Origin: Gigantopelta aegis
Lineage: Eukaryota > Mollusca > Gastropoda > Neomphalida > Peltospiridae
Length of the DNA: 64,000 nucleotides
Assembly (NCBI RefSeq): GCF_016097555.1
Contig: NC_054708.1
Span: 21,239,939-21,303,938, forward strand
Direction of reading: 5' to 3'
Below, piece after piece: positions 22,559 through 29,920 of this stretch (positions within the stretch are counted from its first letter, which is position 1; each line of letters starts with the position of its first letter). The translations under genes and the position numbers were made by a program. The notes under the pieces were generated by a model, which worked only from the letters and a program-made list of their open reading frames with translations, was not told where the DNA came from and searched no databases.

Positions 22559-22645
22559 TACAGTAACCCACGAGTGGACTGCAAATACGTACCCGACATT
22601 AACCTGTACGCTTGGGGATCGGCCGCGGCTCAGATATCGAAGTAA
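5817..22645 (+). CDS. Animal haem peroxidase (secreted), complete 13-exon gene
   Basis: The spliced reading frame (5817-5913, 6915-7056, 8221-8627, 9597-9794, 10575-10656, 11857-11966, 14003-14107, 16004-16096, 17021-17490, 17906-18141, 18845-19014, 21300-21405, 22564-22645) gives 765 residues with consistent phases and GT-AG introns. Residues 1-18 are a signal peptide (MLKLCVLLALSVINVVHA). RYKR at 76-79 is a furin-type site. The peroxidase domain runs from about residue 170 to 745. By homology with myeloperoxidase, D271 and E418 should form haem esters, H272 is the distal and H525 the proximal histidine, R415 is catalytic, and D273 with the TAYHDAS segment binds calcium. The myeloperoxidase Met that makes a sulfonium bond is His419 here, as in lactoperoxidase. 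The family oxidises halides or phenols with H2O2 outside the cell. Peroxinectin-like or chorion peroxidase-like are both possible; the exact substrate cannot be read. No C-terminal membrane segment is seen. Confidence 0.95.
6060..6250 (+). repeat. GAT/GAC trinucleotide repeat in peroxidase intron 1
   Basis: Impure (GATGAT/GACGAC)n tract ending in (AT)n. Acidic or Met/Asp-rich open frames over it are repeat artefacts. Confidence 0.85.
6915..7056 (+). CDS. Peroxidase coding exon 2 (propeptide, furin site)
   Basis: Residues 33-79 plus two bases of S80. The acceptor is TAATTACCAG and the donor is TC|GTAAGT. The end reads NRRRYKRS, a consensus R-X-K-R cleavage site exactly at the exon end, so exons 1-2 encode signal plus propeptide. 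Confidence 0.92.
7080..7471. repeat. TTAA palindromic MITE (family A, copy 2)
   Basis: Begins TTAAAGGGACATTCCTGAG only 23 bases after exon 2 and ends GGAATGTCCCTTTAA. The inverted halves share GATCGTTCTAATATTTGTAC and its complement-like ATATTATGACGACC. Confidence 0.8.
8000..8190 (+). repeat. (CTA)n/(CCA)n trinucleotide repeat in intron 2
   Basis: A mixed ACC/ACT array ending 30 bases before exon 3. Poly-Leu, poly-Pro and poly-Val frames over it are artefacts. Confidence 0.85.
8221..8627 (+). CDS. Peroxidase coding exon 3 (domain start)
   Basis: Residues 80-215. A low-complexity acidic linker (imperfect DPSTSFS / GPATSFS repeats) leads into C170...C177 and the family-wide segment YRTYDGHCNNVNNPKWG (183-199), ending RLLDPQYSD. 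Acceptor AATGTTTCAG, donor GATA|GTAAGT, phase 1. Confidence 0.95.
8640..8937 (-). repeat. SINE (tail type 2), minus, in intron 3
   Basis: Starts about 12 bases after the exon 3 donor with GTTTTGTTTAACAACACCAC (tail reversed). It runs through the body to a degraded head ending TATGTCCTGTCCCC. Confidence 0.75.
9126..9450 (+). repeat. 43-bp tandem repeat, about 7.5 units, in intron 3
   Basis: Unit core GTACAACATACCAATGTTGA followed by AAACCTACTAAGCATATAAA and TAT. Successive units differ by a few substitutions, and the first is the most diverged. Confidence 0.85.
9597..9794 (+). CDS. Peroxidase coding exon 4 (distal haem site)
   Basis: Residues 216-281. It contains WGQFTDHDITGTP (266-278) with D271 (haem ester), distal H272 and calcium-ligand D273. 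The acceptor is CTTTTAAACAG and the donor is TTAA|GTGAGT, phase 1. Confidence 0.96.
9870..10310 (+). repeat. Dispersed repeat fragments in intron 4
   Basis: Segments here recur elsewhere. GGGTCAAAGTTCGAGGTGCA and the following bases are matched in reverse at 50180-50300. The CGCCAAG(A/T)GGGACGTAA, TAAGATCAATTATGG and CATGATACGAAATGGAAGC segments are matched at 55130-55450. No coding content. Confidence 0.65.
10418..10550. repeat. Palindromic MITE (family C)
   Basis: Inverted ends GGCGCCTAATTCACTAAACT and TTTGTGAATTAGGCCCC. The same ends frame a repeat at 32150-32400. Confidence 0.6.
10575..10656 (+). CDS. Peroxidase coding exon 5
   Basis: Residues 282-308 plus two bases of G309, including the CC pair at 290-291 and HHPHLFQ. 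Acceptor TTTGTGATTCAG, donor GG|GTAAGT, phase 2. Confidence 0.94.
10699..11500 (+). repeat. Tandem array of decoy copies of the exon 6 acceptor
   Basis: About seven degenerate units of roughly 60 bp begin TTTTACAGAAAGCCCTGC, i.e. the end of intron 5 plus the first bases of exon 6, followed by TTATGACAAACGTAGGAAAT and CTTCATATGGTTACACTG. Units start near 10700, 10760, 10873, 10931, 11001, 11061 and 11120. Four keep an intact ACAG|AAA acceptor; those at 11001 and 11061 have ACAA. Two SINEs interrupt the last units. A T/G homopolymer sits at 10832-10872. Confidence 0.8.
11150..11460 (-). repeat. SINE (tail type 2), minus, full length
   Basis: Inserted in the acceptor array. The flanking near-identical TGCATATGACAA and TGCATCTGACAA form a roughly 12-bp target duplication. 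Head at the right end (CGCAGCAAGCGAGCGCTTTA, CACGTCCCGCCC). Confidence 0.85.
11502..11828 (+). repeat. SINE (tail type 1), plus, full length
   Basis: Head GGGGGCGGGACGTAGCTTAG, body, and tail GTGTTGAGTGCGTCATTAAA then CCTTCCTTT. The flanks TTCATATGGTT and TTCATATGGCT are its target duplication, copied from the decoy array unit. Confidence 0.85.
11857..11966 (+). CDS. Peroxidase coding exon 6
   Basis: Residues 309-345 (GKPCFPIYIPPGDRHF and CMNFARSQ), typical of the family. The acceptor CACTGTTTTACAG|AAAGCC is the functional member of the upstream decoy array. Donor CAG|GTACTA, phase 1. Confidence 0.95.
12451..13434 (-). pseudogene. Decayed Tc1-like transposase in intron 6
   Basis: Read on the minus strand it starts MSGTERQNTIGRLSAGQSGR with a helix-turn-helix-like NVDNSTISYLW. 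After frameshifts it ends with HELAVSREWNSITIPEIHRL and IRSMRRPCTAVI, typical of a Tc1-like C terminus. The middle is broken by several frame breaks, so it is not functional. Confidence 0.75.
14003..14107 (+). CDS. Peroxidase coding exon 7 (calcium loop)
   Basis: Residues 346-380, REQMNMVTAYHDASQVYGSS, the conserved T-x-Y/F-x-D-x-S calcium-binding loop. Acceptor GTTTAATTGCAG, donor CTTG|GTACGG, phase 1. Confidence 0.95.
14463..14570. repeat. Palindromic repeat (family D) in intron 7
   Basis: GGAGCGATCTTAGGGTTAAG at one end and TTGATCTTAGCGCTTAGATA with GTAAAACGGGG at the other. Same family as 4596 and 27491. Confidence 0.6.
15034..15082. repeat. (AT)n microsatellite
   Basis: Pure alternating AT in intron 7. 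Apart from family D nothing else is recognised between 14571 and 16003, except a short inverted motif around 15810-15840 (GTACCTAACGAGCG / CGAGTTGGGTAC). Confidence 0.9.
16004..16096 (+). CDS. Peroxidase coding exon 8
   Basis: Residues 381-411, QLIVAENNLLPEDTNQTCLK and GDYCFKA, with one NQT glycosylation sequon. Acceptor TACGTCTTCTAG, donor GCCG|GTACGT, phase 1. Confidence 0.94.
16360..16397. repeat. (AT)n microsatellite
   Basis: Alternating AT in intron 8, just upstream of a SINE fragment. Confidence 0.9.
16446..16617 (+). repeat. SINE fragment (tail type 2)
   Basis: Body remnant CTATCTGTGGGACAG and tail CCTCCAATAGCCGATGATTT, then GTGCTCTGTTGG. The head is absent. Confidence 0.65.
16623..16994 (+). 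repeat. Full-length SINE (tail type 2)
   Basis: Head GGGCGGGACGTAGCCCAGTG, box B-like GGTCTGGGATCGATCC, body, and tail TCCAATAGCCGATGATTAAT to GTGGTGTCGTTAAACACAAC. It has a roughly 40-bp insertion (TCTCCTTCGTGCTGAGAAGC region) in the tail. It ends 26 bases before exon 9. Confidence 0.85.
17021..17490 (+). CDS. Peroxidase coding exon 9 (catalytic Arg, proximal His)
   Basis: Residues 412-568, the largest exon. GDLRVNEHPGLTTMHTMFHR carries catalytic R415 and haem-linking E418. FRFGHTLIP (521-529) supplies the proximal ligand H525. Acceptor TTTCTTTTAG, donor AAG|GTAAAA, phase 0. Confidence 0.97.
17577..17700. repeat. Two (AT)n blocks in intron 9
   Basis: 17577-17610 and 17631-17700, separated by a short T-rich spacer. 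Confidence 0.9.
17704..17905 (+). repeat. Tandem duplicate acceptors before exon 10
   Basis: Two decoy units precede the real junction: TTCTTTCAG|GATAACC (AG at 17714-17715) and TTCTTGCAG|GATAGC (AG at 17816-17817). Each is followed by the shared intron-like AAATT(G/T)CCACTAGCTATT and CTACATATA. The real acceptor is TTCTTGCAG|GATAGCC at 17904-17905. Spacings are 102 and 88 bases. Confidence 0.85.
17906..18141 (+). CDS. Peroxidase coding exon 10 (RGRDHGLP signature)
   Basis: Residues 569-646, containing LNIQRGRDHGLPPYNDFR (600-617), the most diagnostic stretch of animal haem peroxidases. Phase 0 start, donor CA|GTAAGT, phase 2. Confidence 0.97.
18165..18413. repeat. Degraded SINE fragments, opposed
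   Basis: A plus-strand head/body remnant (GTTCGCCTGGTGTACGGTCG to ATCAAAGGCCGCGG, to about 18283) and a minus-strand body remnant (ATGCACCATCCCAGACAGGA to ATACCAGTCATGG). 18414-18844 otherwise shows only C and A homopolymers at 18657-18690. Confidence 0.65.
18845..19014 (+). CDS. Peroxidase coding exon 11
   Basis: Residues 647-703: VDDVDLFPGAVSEKP, GPTFACIIGEQF and GDRFWHE, all conserved family blocks. Acceptor TTTGTTTCAG, donor GTTG|GTGAGT, phase 1. Confidence 0.96.
19015..21014 (+). repeat. 2-kb satellite of ~20-21-bp units starting at the exon 11 donor
   Basis: About 95 units of GTGATTAATAAACTCCAATC type. The first unit is the splice donor itself (GTGAGTATAAACTCCAATCA), so the array begins exactly at the exon edge. 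The first ~450 bp are simple 21-mers. From about 19560 the array shows a higher-order unit of about 60 bp (AACTCTAATTAGTGGTTAAT, AAACTGCAATCTGTGATTAA, TACTCCAATCGGTGACTATT). Confidence 0.9.
21300..21405 (+). CDS. Peroxidase coding exon 12
   Basis: Residues 704-738, QIKEIKKMSLARIICDNTDV and FLQPDPL, matching the family's C-terminal RIICDNT block. Acceptor TTGTCTTTGCAG, donor CTCTT|GTAAGT, phase 2. Confidence 0.95.
21500..21695. repeat. (AC)n and (TC)n microsatellites in intron 12
   Basis: A short AC run then two long TC runs (21530-21560 and about 21586-21655). Ser/Leu-repeat frames here are artefacts. Confidence 0.9.
22047..22214. repeat. Long near-perfect palindrome in intron 12
   Basis: Arms of about 75 bases (ATACAGAACTTAACATACG ... 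CGTATGTGAAGTTCTGTAT) surround a centre near CCGCTACGCGG. This is probably a hairpin-type MITE. Similar ACATACGTTGG-type arms were not recognised elsewhere in the window. Confidence 0.8.
22564..22645 (+). CDS. Peroxidase coding exon 13 and stop
   Basis: Residues 739-765, NPRVDCKYVPDINLYAW then GSAAAQISK and TAA at 22643-22645. The acceptor TTATTTACAG follows a (TTA)n microsatellite, which serves as its pyrimidine-rich tract. Confidence 0.95.
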
Positions 22646-22749
22646 AGTCTGTAACATCAGGGACACGCCGCTTTGTTTTTTGTAAAATATCTCTTATGTC
22701 AAAAAGTAAAAAAGGTTGGAGGAATTTGTTTGCTTTGTTTTATTCTCTA

Positions 22750-22755
22750 AATAAA
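22750..22755 (+). promoter_or_regulatory. Candidate polyadenylation signal of the peroxidase gene
   Basis: AATAAA about 105 bases after the stop codon, followed by a GT-rich stretch. It is the first such hexamer downstream. Confidence 0.6.
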
Positions 22756-22828
22756 AGGTTTTGAGAAAACACATTATCTTGGTTGTATTCCAGCATGCAT
22801 TCTCAATCCAAATACACCGAGGAACGCG

Positions 22829-23133
22829 GGGCTGGACGTGCCGCGGTGGTAAAGTGCTAGCGTGAAGCTTAGTCGGTTTAGGATCGATCCCAGTCAGTGG
22901 GCTTATTGGGCTAATTCTCGCCCAAGCCAGAGCATCATAACTGTTTTAACAAATACTTTGATGTGTGGGATGCTGCATATAAAATATCCCTTGTTGCTAA
23001 TCGGAAAGAGTACTACATGGTCACTGCGTGTCGGCAGCGGATTTCCTCTCGCATTATCTGTATGACCGTAACCATATGTCCGACACCATATAACCGTAAT
23101 TAAAGTGTATTGAGTTCATCGTTAAATAAAACA
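22829..23133 (+). repeat. SINE (tail type 1), intergenic
   Basis: Diverged head GGGCTGGACGTGCCGCGGTG; tail ATATAACCGTAATTAAAGTG and ATCGTTAAATAAAACATTAG. Confidence 0.75.
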
Positions 23134-23178
23134 TTAGTCCGTACTAAGCAAACCAGTGAGGGTGTCTCTTTTTAATCT

Positions 23179-23492
23179 GGGGCGCAACGTAGCCCAGTGG
23201 AGAAGCACTCGCCTGATGCACGGTCGACGTCTGGGATCGATCTCCAATGGTGGCCATTTGGGCTATTTCTCGTTCAAGCCAGTGCACTAGTATATCAAAG
23301 GCCGTAGTATGTGTCATTCTGTCGGTAGGAAAGCGCATATAAAAGACCCCTCGCTACTAATGGAACAATGTAGCATGTTTCCTCTCTAAAACTATATGTC
23401 AAAATTACCTAAACGTTAGCCATCCAATAGCCGATGATTAACAAGTCAACGTGCTCTAGTGGTGCCGTTGAACAAAACAAACTTAACTTTTG
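23179..23492 (+). repeat. SINE (tail type 2), intergenic
   Basis: Head AATCTGGGGCGCAACGTAGC; tail CATCCAATAGCCGATGATTA to GTGGTGCCGTTGAACAAAAC. Confidence 0.8.
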
Positions 23493-23958
23493 GATCTAAA
23501 GTTGAATCCAAGCTTACACTCCAAAGATACACCACCCACATGATCCGGCTGAAGCTGCTCTTTCCGTCTTGCGATTATTTTTGGAGAACAAACAATGCAG
23601 TGATACAGGGCTACACTATCAGTCCAGTGCTTTATATCATCAAGCCTTTCCATATGAACAAGGTGGTCTGTTTTCGATGGGACATATTTTTGTTTACCTA
23701 AAATATGGATGTTCACAGCCCCCCTCCTGAAACCAGGGACATGATAATGTATTGTACTGACAGATCCAACTGATACGTCATATTCTTTGGCATTTTCTTT
23801 TTGTTTATTTGAGGTGGCTAAAATGATTCCTTTATCTATCCAGAATGCTATGTATATTGAAAATGTGGATCACCGTTGTATTTAAGGACGGATTAAGATT
23901 GATATCATGGACAAGCAACTCTGTCCAGGTCAAAGATTAGTGTTACAAACAAAGGTGA

Positions 23959-24338
23959 AGCTTGTTTTATTTAACGACACCACTAGAACACGTTGATGTC
24001 TTGTGCATTCAGTTTCTTATATTAATGTTCCTTGAAACTTAAATTGGTAGTTTCACTACCTCCACGAACTCAACAGTCAACTAGGGCACATTAGACATCA
24101 AATAGTTGGTCGTTCTTAAGAAGAAACCCGCTACATTTTTCCATTAGCAGCAAGGGATCTGTTAGATACACTTTTTCAAAGACAGGATGACAGATGGCAC
24201 GGTATTATTTGATATACCAGTCGTGGGGCACTGTTTGAGACGGAGAAACAAAATCAGAATGGCTCCACCGAGGGATTCGGCCCTTCGATCCAAGTACACA
24301 AAGCGAGTGTTCTACCATCTGAGCTGGGACCTGTTACC
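23959..24338 (-). repeat. SINE (tail type 2), minus, with insertion
   Basis: Tail GCTTGTTTTATTTAACGACA at left; body; the right-hand head resembles a different tRNA-like module (ATCTGAGCTGGGACCTG). About 80 extra bases interrupt the tail near 24000-24090. 23493-23958 holds nothing recognised. Confidence 0.7.
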
Positions 24339-24377
24339 TAAAAAATAAAGAATATATCGGTAATCTCTACACTATAC

Positions 24378-24697
24378 AGGGGCGGGACGTAGCCCAGTGG
24401 TAAAGCGATCCTTGTTGCGCGGTCAGTCTAGGATCGATCCCCGCCAGTGGGCCTGTTGGGATATTTCTCGTTCCAACCAGTGCAGCACGACTAGTATATC
24501 AAAGGCCGTGGTATGTGCTATCCTGTATGTGGGATGGTGCATATAAGGGATCCCTTGCTATTAATGGAAAAACGTGTAGTAGGTTTCCTCTCTAAGACTG
24601 TATGTCAAAATTACCAAATGTTTGACATCCAATAGCCGATGACTACTAAATCAATGTGCTCTAGTGGTGTCATTGAACAAAACAAACTTTAACTTTT
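24378..24697 (+). repeat. SINE (tail type 2), intergenic
   Basis: GGGGCGGGACGTAGCCCAGT head through ACATCCAATAGCCGATGACT to the GTTGAACAAAACAAAC tail. Confidence 0.85.
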
Positions 24698-24762
24698 TCT
24701 ACCCTATACTGAATAAGCAAGTGCCCTGGATATTCAGAATATTTAAGCCTCTGACCCTAGAA

Positions 24763-25020
24763 TTTTGTTTTGTTTATCGACACCACTAGATTACATTGAT
24801 GTATTAATCATCGGCTATTGGGTGTCAAACATTTGGTAATTTTTACAAACAATCTTAGAGAGGAACCCCGCTACATTTGTTTCCATTAGTAGTAAGTGCT
24901 ATTTTATATGCACCATCCCACAGATAAGAGAGCACATACCACAGCTTTTGATATACGTTTCGTGGTGCACTAGGTGGAACGAGAACTACCACAATGGGCC
25001 CACCGACGGGGATCGATCAT
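24763..25020 (-). repeat. SINE (tail type 2), minus
   Basis: Tail TTTTGTTTATCGACACCACT through ATCGGCTATTGGGTGTCAAA to the partial head CACCGACGGGGATCGATC, then (AAT)n. Confidence 0.8.
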
Positions 25021-25263
25021 ATACCACTACTACTTCTAATAATAATAATAACAACAATAACAAAGACACTAATAATATTTCAATTAATAACGATCTTGCC
25101 TGTGAATATATGTACAGGTATTTCAGTACAATATAACATGAACTGATTTGTGTCCTCACCGAAGAGTACCTGTTGGACTTGACTTTGCAAGCTATTTATT
25201 CAACAACCAATGTACATAGTGTGTAAAACCGATGCGCTTAAACGCAAAATCGTTCCAGTGGCT

Positions 25264-25271
25264 TATATAAG
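25264..25271 (+). promoter_or_regulatory. TATA-like box upstream of transporter A
   Basis: TATATAAG stands 216 bases before the candidate 5' exon donor at 25487. If used, transcription would begin near 25295-25300. It is a single-site match, so confidence is modest. Confidence 0.35.
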
Positions 25272-25294
25272 ACACAATCCTGTGATCAAACAGC

Positions 25295-25486
25295 TCATGT
25301 GTTCCTTGAACGGACATGGGGTCGTATGTCAGTGTTTAGATATCTAATGTTTCGTTGACTTTGTGATAACACTTCAACGGGTTTCTTGTCTGAGATAATG
25401 GTCGAGAGATGTATTTGGGAACTCGCATATTGTCATTCACGCCGACAAGTGACAAGTCCACTTTACCCGACTTGACGAAACTGCAG
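25295..25486 (+). other. Candidate 5' untranslated exon of transporter A
   Basis: The stretch ends ACTTGACGAAACTGCAG|GTAAGC, an excellent donor. The same design (ACTTGACACAGCTGCAG|GTAAGA) ends the equivalent region upstream of transporter B at 45780. Shared words farther upstream (GGGTTTC, TAATGG(A/T)CGAG, ACT(C/T)GCATAT) support homology. The 5' limit is inferred from the TATA-like box only. Confidence 0.5.
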
Positions 25487-25720
25487 GTAAGCATATTAAA
25501 AACATCATTCATTCATTCATTCATTCATTTATAGTTATTGATGTGCTTATATCCACTTAAGGTTTAAACATCGTTGTCAATACACATCTCAGTTATCTGA
25601 ACTGCCTGGTAAGCATATTAAAAACATAATTAATTAATTAATTTATAGTTATTGTTGTGCTTATATCCACTTAAGGTTTAAACAATGACGTCCACACACA
25701 TCTCAGTTATCTAAACTGTC
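25487..25720 (+). repeat. Tandem duplication carrying a second donor copy
   Basis: GGTAAGCATATTAAAAACAT and about 100 following bases (including ATAGTTATTG and TGCTTATATCCACTTAAGG) occur twice, at 25486 and 25608, spacing 122. The duplicated block includes the tail of a minus-strand family 3 SINE. Confidence 0.75.
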
Positions 25721-25907
25721 TGCCCAGAACAGTGGGTTAGAGGTTTGTAGTTAGTGGTTTGTAAGATAGAATAGAAGTCGATGTAGTGGATTTACACCTA
25801 TCATTGAGTCGTTAAACTCGTCCTTGGTTGGGACCGGTCGCGGGAGGCGAACCCGTTGTCTACCGGCATTTCAACGTCCGATGGTTTAACCACTACAACA
25901 CAAAATA
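25700..25907 (-). repeat. SINE family 3, minus
   Basis: TCTCAGTTATCTAAACTGTC body and GGCGAACCCGTTGTCTACCG box B region, ending GTTTAACCACTACAACAC. Diverged. Confidence 0.65.
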
Positions 25908-25957
25908 ATAATAACTGGTTAATTTAGCTTTAGGTACTGATTAATGCACGACGTATT

Positions 25958-26188
25958 TCATTTCATTTTAACTTATTTTCGTGCTTATATCCAATTAATG
26001 TTCAAGCACGCTGTACTGGACACACACCTCAACTATCTGGACTGTCTGTCCAGGACAGTGGGTTAGTTGTTTGTGGTTAGTGAAAAAAAAGAGGGTGTAG
26101 TGGTATCACACCTACACATTGAGTTTTCAAAACTCGCTCTGGGTAGGAGCCGGTACCAGGCTGCGAACCCTGTACCTACCACCAAATC
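25958..26188 (-). repeat. SINE family 3, minus
   Basis: TTTCATTTTAACTTATTTTC and TGCTTATATCCAATTAATG tail, box B-like GGCTGCGAACCCTGTACC. Short type 2 tail fragments follow at about 26285-26350 and 26388-26440. Confidence 0.75.
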
Positions 26189-26639
26189 CGGTCAGTGAAT
26201 TAGTAAAAAAAGGCATGTGATGATGACGTACTGACATTATGCAGTGCATTATTTAAAAAAGGCATGGTTCACTTTATGACCAATATGAATGAATGAATGA
26301 ATGTTTAACGACACCCCAGTACGAAAAATACATCGGCTATTGGGTGTCAAACTTTATGACCAATATGTTAAAAACGTCTGAATATTAGAATGAACGTTTA
26401 ACGACACCGCTTTAACATACACAACACATCGGTAACTGGGTGCCATAAATATAAATAAACAAGAATAAGCTGTCTCACTTTATGACCAATATGTTAAAAA
26501 CATCGCCTGAATATTACAATGAACGTTTAACGACACAGTTGTAACAAACACAACACATTGGTAAGTGGATGTCATAAATAGAAATAAACAAGAATAAGCT
26601 GCCTCTTGCCTGGGGTCATCCAGTTATTGTGAACATGTC

Positions 26640-26656
26640 TTACTCCAGTGTCCCAC

Positions 26657-26689
<33 letters not shown>

Positions 26690-26851
26690 TACACATACAC
26701 ACGGTGTATTCATATTCTATAAACTAAATTACCAACTGTTTTCAGATATCTGTAATCACGAAGACGACGTTTACAGTTGCAAGCGAACGCTTTGACAATT
26801 TCTACGAATTCGTTCTCTCTGTCTGTCTCTCTCTCACTGTCTGTCTCTCTC

Positions 26852-26886
<35 letters not shown>

Positions 26887-26891
26887 GTCTG

Positions 26892-26932
<41 letters not shown>

Positions 26933-26943
26933 GTCTGTCTGTC

Positions 26944-27001
<58 letters not shown>

Positions 27002-27164
27002 AATGATCTATATTCATATAGATTCCATTACTCTTTCTCTCATTCTGAATTTACACACGCGCGTGCACACACACACACATACACACACAGACGCACACAC
27101 ACAGACGCACACAAACACACACACACACACACACAGAGAAAAACCTAAACACACACACACACAC

Positions 27165-27214
<50 letters not shown>
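26640..27214. repeat. Cluster of microsatellites
   Basis: (CATACA)n near 26654-26700, (CTGT/TC)n at about 26815-26998, (CA)n at about 27063-27214. Open frames across them are artefacts. This cluster lies in the presumed first intron of transporter A. Confidence 0.9.
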
Positions 27215-27215
<1 letters not shown>

Positions 27216-27469
27216 GAGTAATCCATATTTGTCTGCCAATAGTGTATCTATCGTTATCTTGTATTTTTTCTACATCTGGTTTAGTTCGGGGTTAGCAAGT
27301 GCTGCGTGCACCGTTAACACAATAATCAAAACACGTTATGTCACTACGACAACTACATGCGGTCAACGATTGTAAGGCTCAAAAACCTACATTATAATAG
27401 TATAGGTTTTAATACAAAATAATATCTTTCAAGTCGCAGACCCTTGTTTCCAGTCGCAGACCCTTGTTT

Positions 27470-27800
27470 CAAGCCGCAAAATTAACACCAGGGCCCCGTT
27501 CCACAAAGCGATCTTAGCGCTAAGATCACGTTAAGTGCATATGTTAGCTGTGTAGTTACGGTGAACGTAGGGCCAAGATCGCTTCGTGGAACGGGCCCCA
27601 GGTTTGGTTAATTTACAAAGTTGTAACACATTGGGATAAAGTTGCAATAGAGAGAAACAAGAGTTTGCGATATTGAAACAGTAAAATACCCTCTAAAATA
27701 GACTAGAGCTCGTCTCCATAACCGTTACTTCTCAGAAGTAAATCCGTTTTTAAAAATTGATGGAAAGAAATAAGGGAACGCATGGTATTTGAGACCAAAT
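27470..27800. repeat. MITE family B copy with nested family D palindrome
   Basis: AAATTAACACC ... GTTTGGTTAATTTACAAAG ... CCATAACCGTTACTTCTCAG matches family B at 30724 and 59473. At 27491-27599 it is split by a palindrome with ends GGGCCCCGTTCCAC and GTGGAACGGGCCCC and core CGATCTTAGCGCTAAGATC (family D). Confidence 0.7.
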
Positions 27801-28224
27801 GTAATTCACTACTGGAGTAGTTCTGTCTGTATAACATCAGAGATGTATTGTGGCACTGCATGTCAGTACTGTGTGGGGTTGACATCCAGAAACACGGTTA
27901 ATTTCCTGATACTTGTGGACGAGGATTTTGGTTGTAGTCAACATTTGATGTTACTACTCGCGTGTTCCTTTATTTCTTTCCATCAGTACGAAATATACAT
28001 TTCGTGGTTTTAGAAACGCTTCGGATGTATGTAATTTCTGATTTGAATTATTAAAAAACACGGCTCCAATAGAGAACAATACGCCGCAGTATTTAAAAAA
28101 AAAAACTAGAATTTGTCACTATCAAGTAACAATTTGTTTGTTAATTTTTGTGTTGTATGTGTTTTGTTTTTATCTCTATATACTTTGAAAAATGATTTTT
28201 TTTACCATTATTTAATGATATATT

Positions 28225-28498
28225 AAACATGAGGGTACCTAGCGGTGGGATGGTGTGTATGTCTGTGTGTGCGTTCGTGCGTGTGAGTGAGTGTTTGAAT
28301 GTGTGTGTGTGTGTGTGTGTGCGTGTGCGAGTGTGTGTGTGTGTGTGTCTATGCGTACCTGTATGTGTGTGTGTGTATCCGCGTGTATGTGTGCGTGTCT
28401 GTGTGTGTATGCGTGTGTGTCTGTGTGTGTGCGTGTTTATGTGGTTTATGTGTGCGTGTTTGTGAGTATGTGTGTGTGTGTGTGTTCGTGCGTGCGTG

Positions 28499-28537
<39 letters not shown>
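28225..28537. repeat. (GT)n tract followed by (AT)n
   Basis: Imperfect GT/GTGC repeat to about 28500, then AT to 28537, abutting the Tc1-like element end. Confidence 0.9.
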
Positions 28538-29720
28538 TGTCAAAAAAGAAACGTATAGGCGAAATATATATGGAATTATCTCTTTAATACAAAGTGGCAT
28601 AATTTCGTTATTGATGATCGTATCACAGTCAAAGTTGACATGAGTATGTGACAATGCGCTGAAATCAGTACCTTGTGTGGCCACCAGCAGCAGCAATCAC
28701 TGCGCGACATCTCCTTGGCATAGACTGAATAAGTCTCTGAATCCGGGCACGTGGAATCCTAGCCCATTTTTCCTGCAGTGCATGTGACAGTTGCGGAAGC
28801 GTTTGAGGATCCGGGTCACGCTGGCGTACACGTCTGTCTAGTTCGTCCTATAGATGTTCAATGGGGTTCAGATCTGGCGATCTTGATGGCCATGGCAGCA
28901 CATTAATGTTTTCATTCTGTAGGAAATCCATTGTTACACGTGCCGTATGCGGCCTGGCATTGTCCTACTAAAAGAATTCTCTCTGTCGATCCAAAATGGG
29001 AAATATGTGACGGCGAAGAATTTCATCCTGGTAGCGTACAGCTGTCGGGTTGCCTTTTACGAACTCAAATTCGCTTCTGACGGTGTATGAGATGGCTCCT
29101 CATATCATGACACTCCGTCCACCGAATCTGTCAACTTGGGCGACGCAGTTGTTGGCAAAACGTTCATTGCGGCGTCTGTAAACACGTTGTCGTCCATCAC
29201 GTCGCTGTAGAAGGAAACGTGACTCGTCGCTGAACCATACTCGCCGCCAGTTTCCCAAGTTCCACCCCTGTACATTCCTGCACCAGCGAACACGTAAATG
29301 TCGATGTTGACGTCGCAGGACGGGTCCAACATACGGTCTCCTAGCCCGTAAACCAGCTTCTCGAAGTCGGTTCCGAATTGTTTGTGCAGACACCCTTCTC
29401 AAACCAGGTATGCGTCCAGCAGTGTTCGTTGCTCTGGCAGTTTGGTCACGCAAGTGCAGAACCCGGATGTAGCGATATTGTGCTGCAGTTGTTATGCGAG
29501 GACCTCCAATTCTGGGCCGGTCTTCAGCTGATTGAAACTGCTGGTACCTGTCCCAGAGACGTGAAATTGTGCTCTGATGGACGTTCATGTGGCGTGCGAC
29601 TGCTGACTGCGATTCACCTAACTGGAGGCGGCCTATTGCAATGTTCCGATTCGGCAGGTTTAGTCTTGGCATCGTCTACGTCGAAATGGAAATGAGGCAT
29701 CATTGCGAGCATTGCAGGTT
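28538..29720 (-). mobile_element. Tc1-like transposon, cut by the assembly gap
   Basis: The left edge ACTGTCAAAAAAGAAACGTA looks like a terminal repeat. The opposite end falls in the N run at 29721. A transposase pseudogene fills it (28665-29672, minus). Confidence 0.8.
28665..29672 (-). pseudogene. Tc1-like transposase, inactivated by nonsense changes
   Basis: Starts MPRLNLPNRNIAIGRLQLGE, with helix-turn-helix AVARHMNVHQSTISRLWDRY and catalytic-region VWFSDESRF. After 190 codons the expected MIW tryptophan is TGA. Farther on the expected glutamine-rich FFQQDNARPHTA start has two TAG codons, and the IEHLW tryptophan is TAG. The PSRSPDLNPIEHL block and C terminus remain readable in the same frame, so decay is by point mutations rather than frameshifts. 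The DD34-type catalytic spacing appears present, but the protein cannot be made. Confidence 0.88.
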
Positions 29721-29920
29721 NNNNNNNNNNNNNNNNNNNNNNNNNNNNNNNNNNNNNNNNNNNNNNNNNNNNNNNNNNNNNNNNNNNNNNNNNNNNNNNN
29801 NNNNNNNNNNNNNNNNNNNNNNNNNNNNNNNNNNNNNNNNNNNNNNNNNNNNNNNNNNNNNNNNNNNNNNNNNNNNNNNNNNNNNNNNNNNNNNNNNNNN
29901 NNNNNNNNNNNNNNNNNNNN
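29721..29920. other. Assembly gap of exactly 200 N
   Basis: A round-number N run usually marks a scaffold gap of unknown true size. It lies where the missing first coding exon and part of intron 1 of transporter A are expected. Confidence 0.98.
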
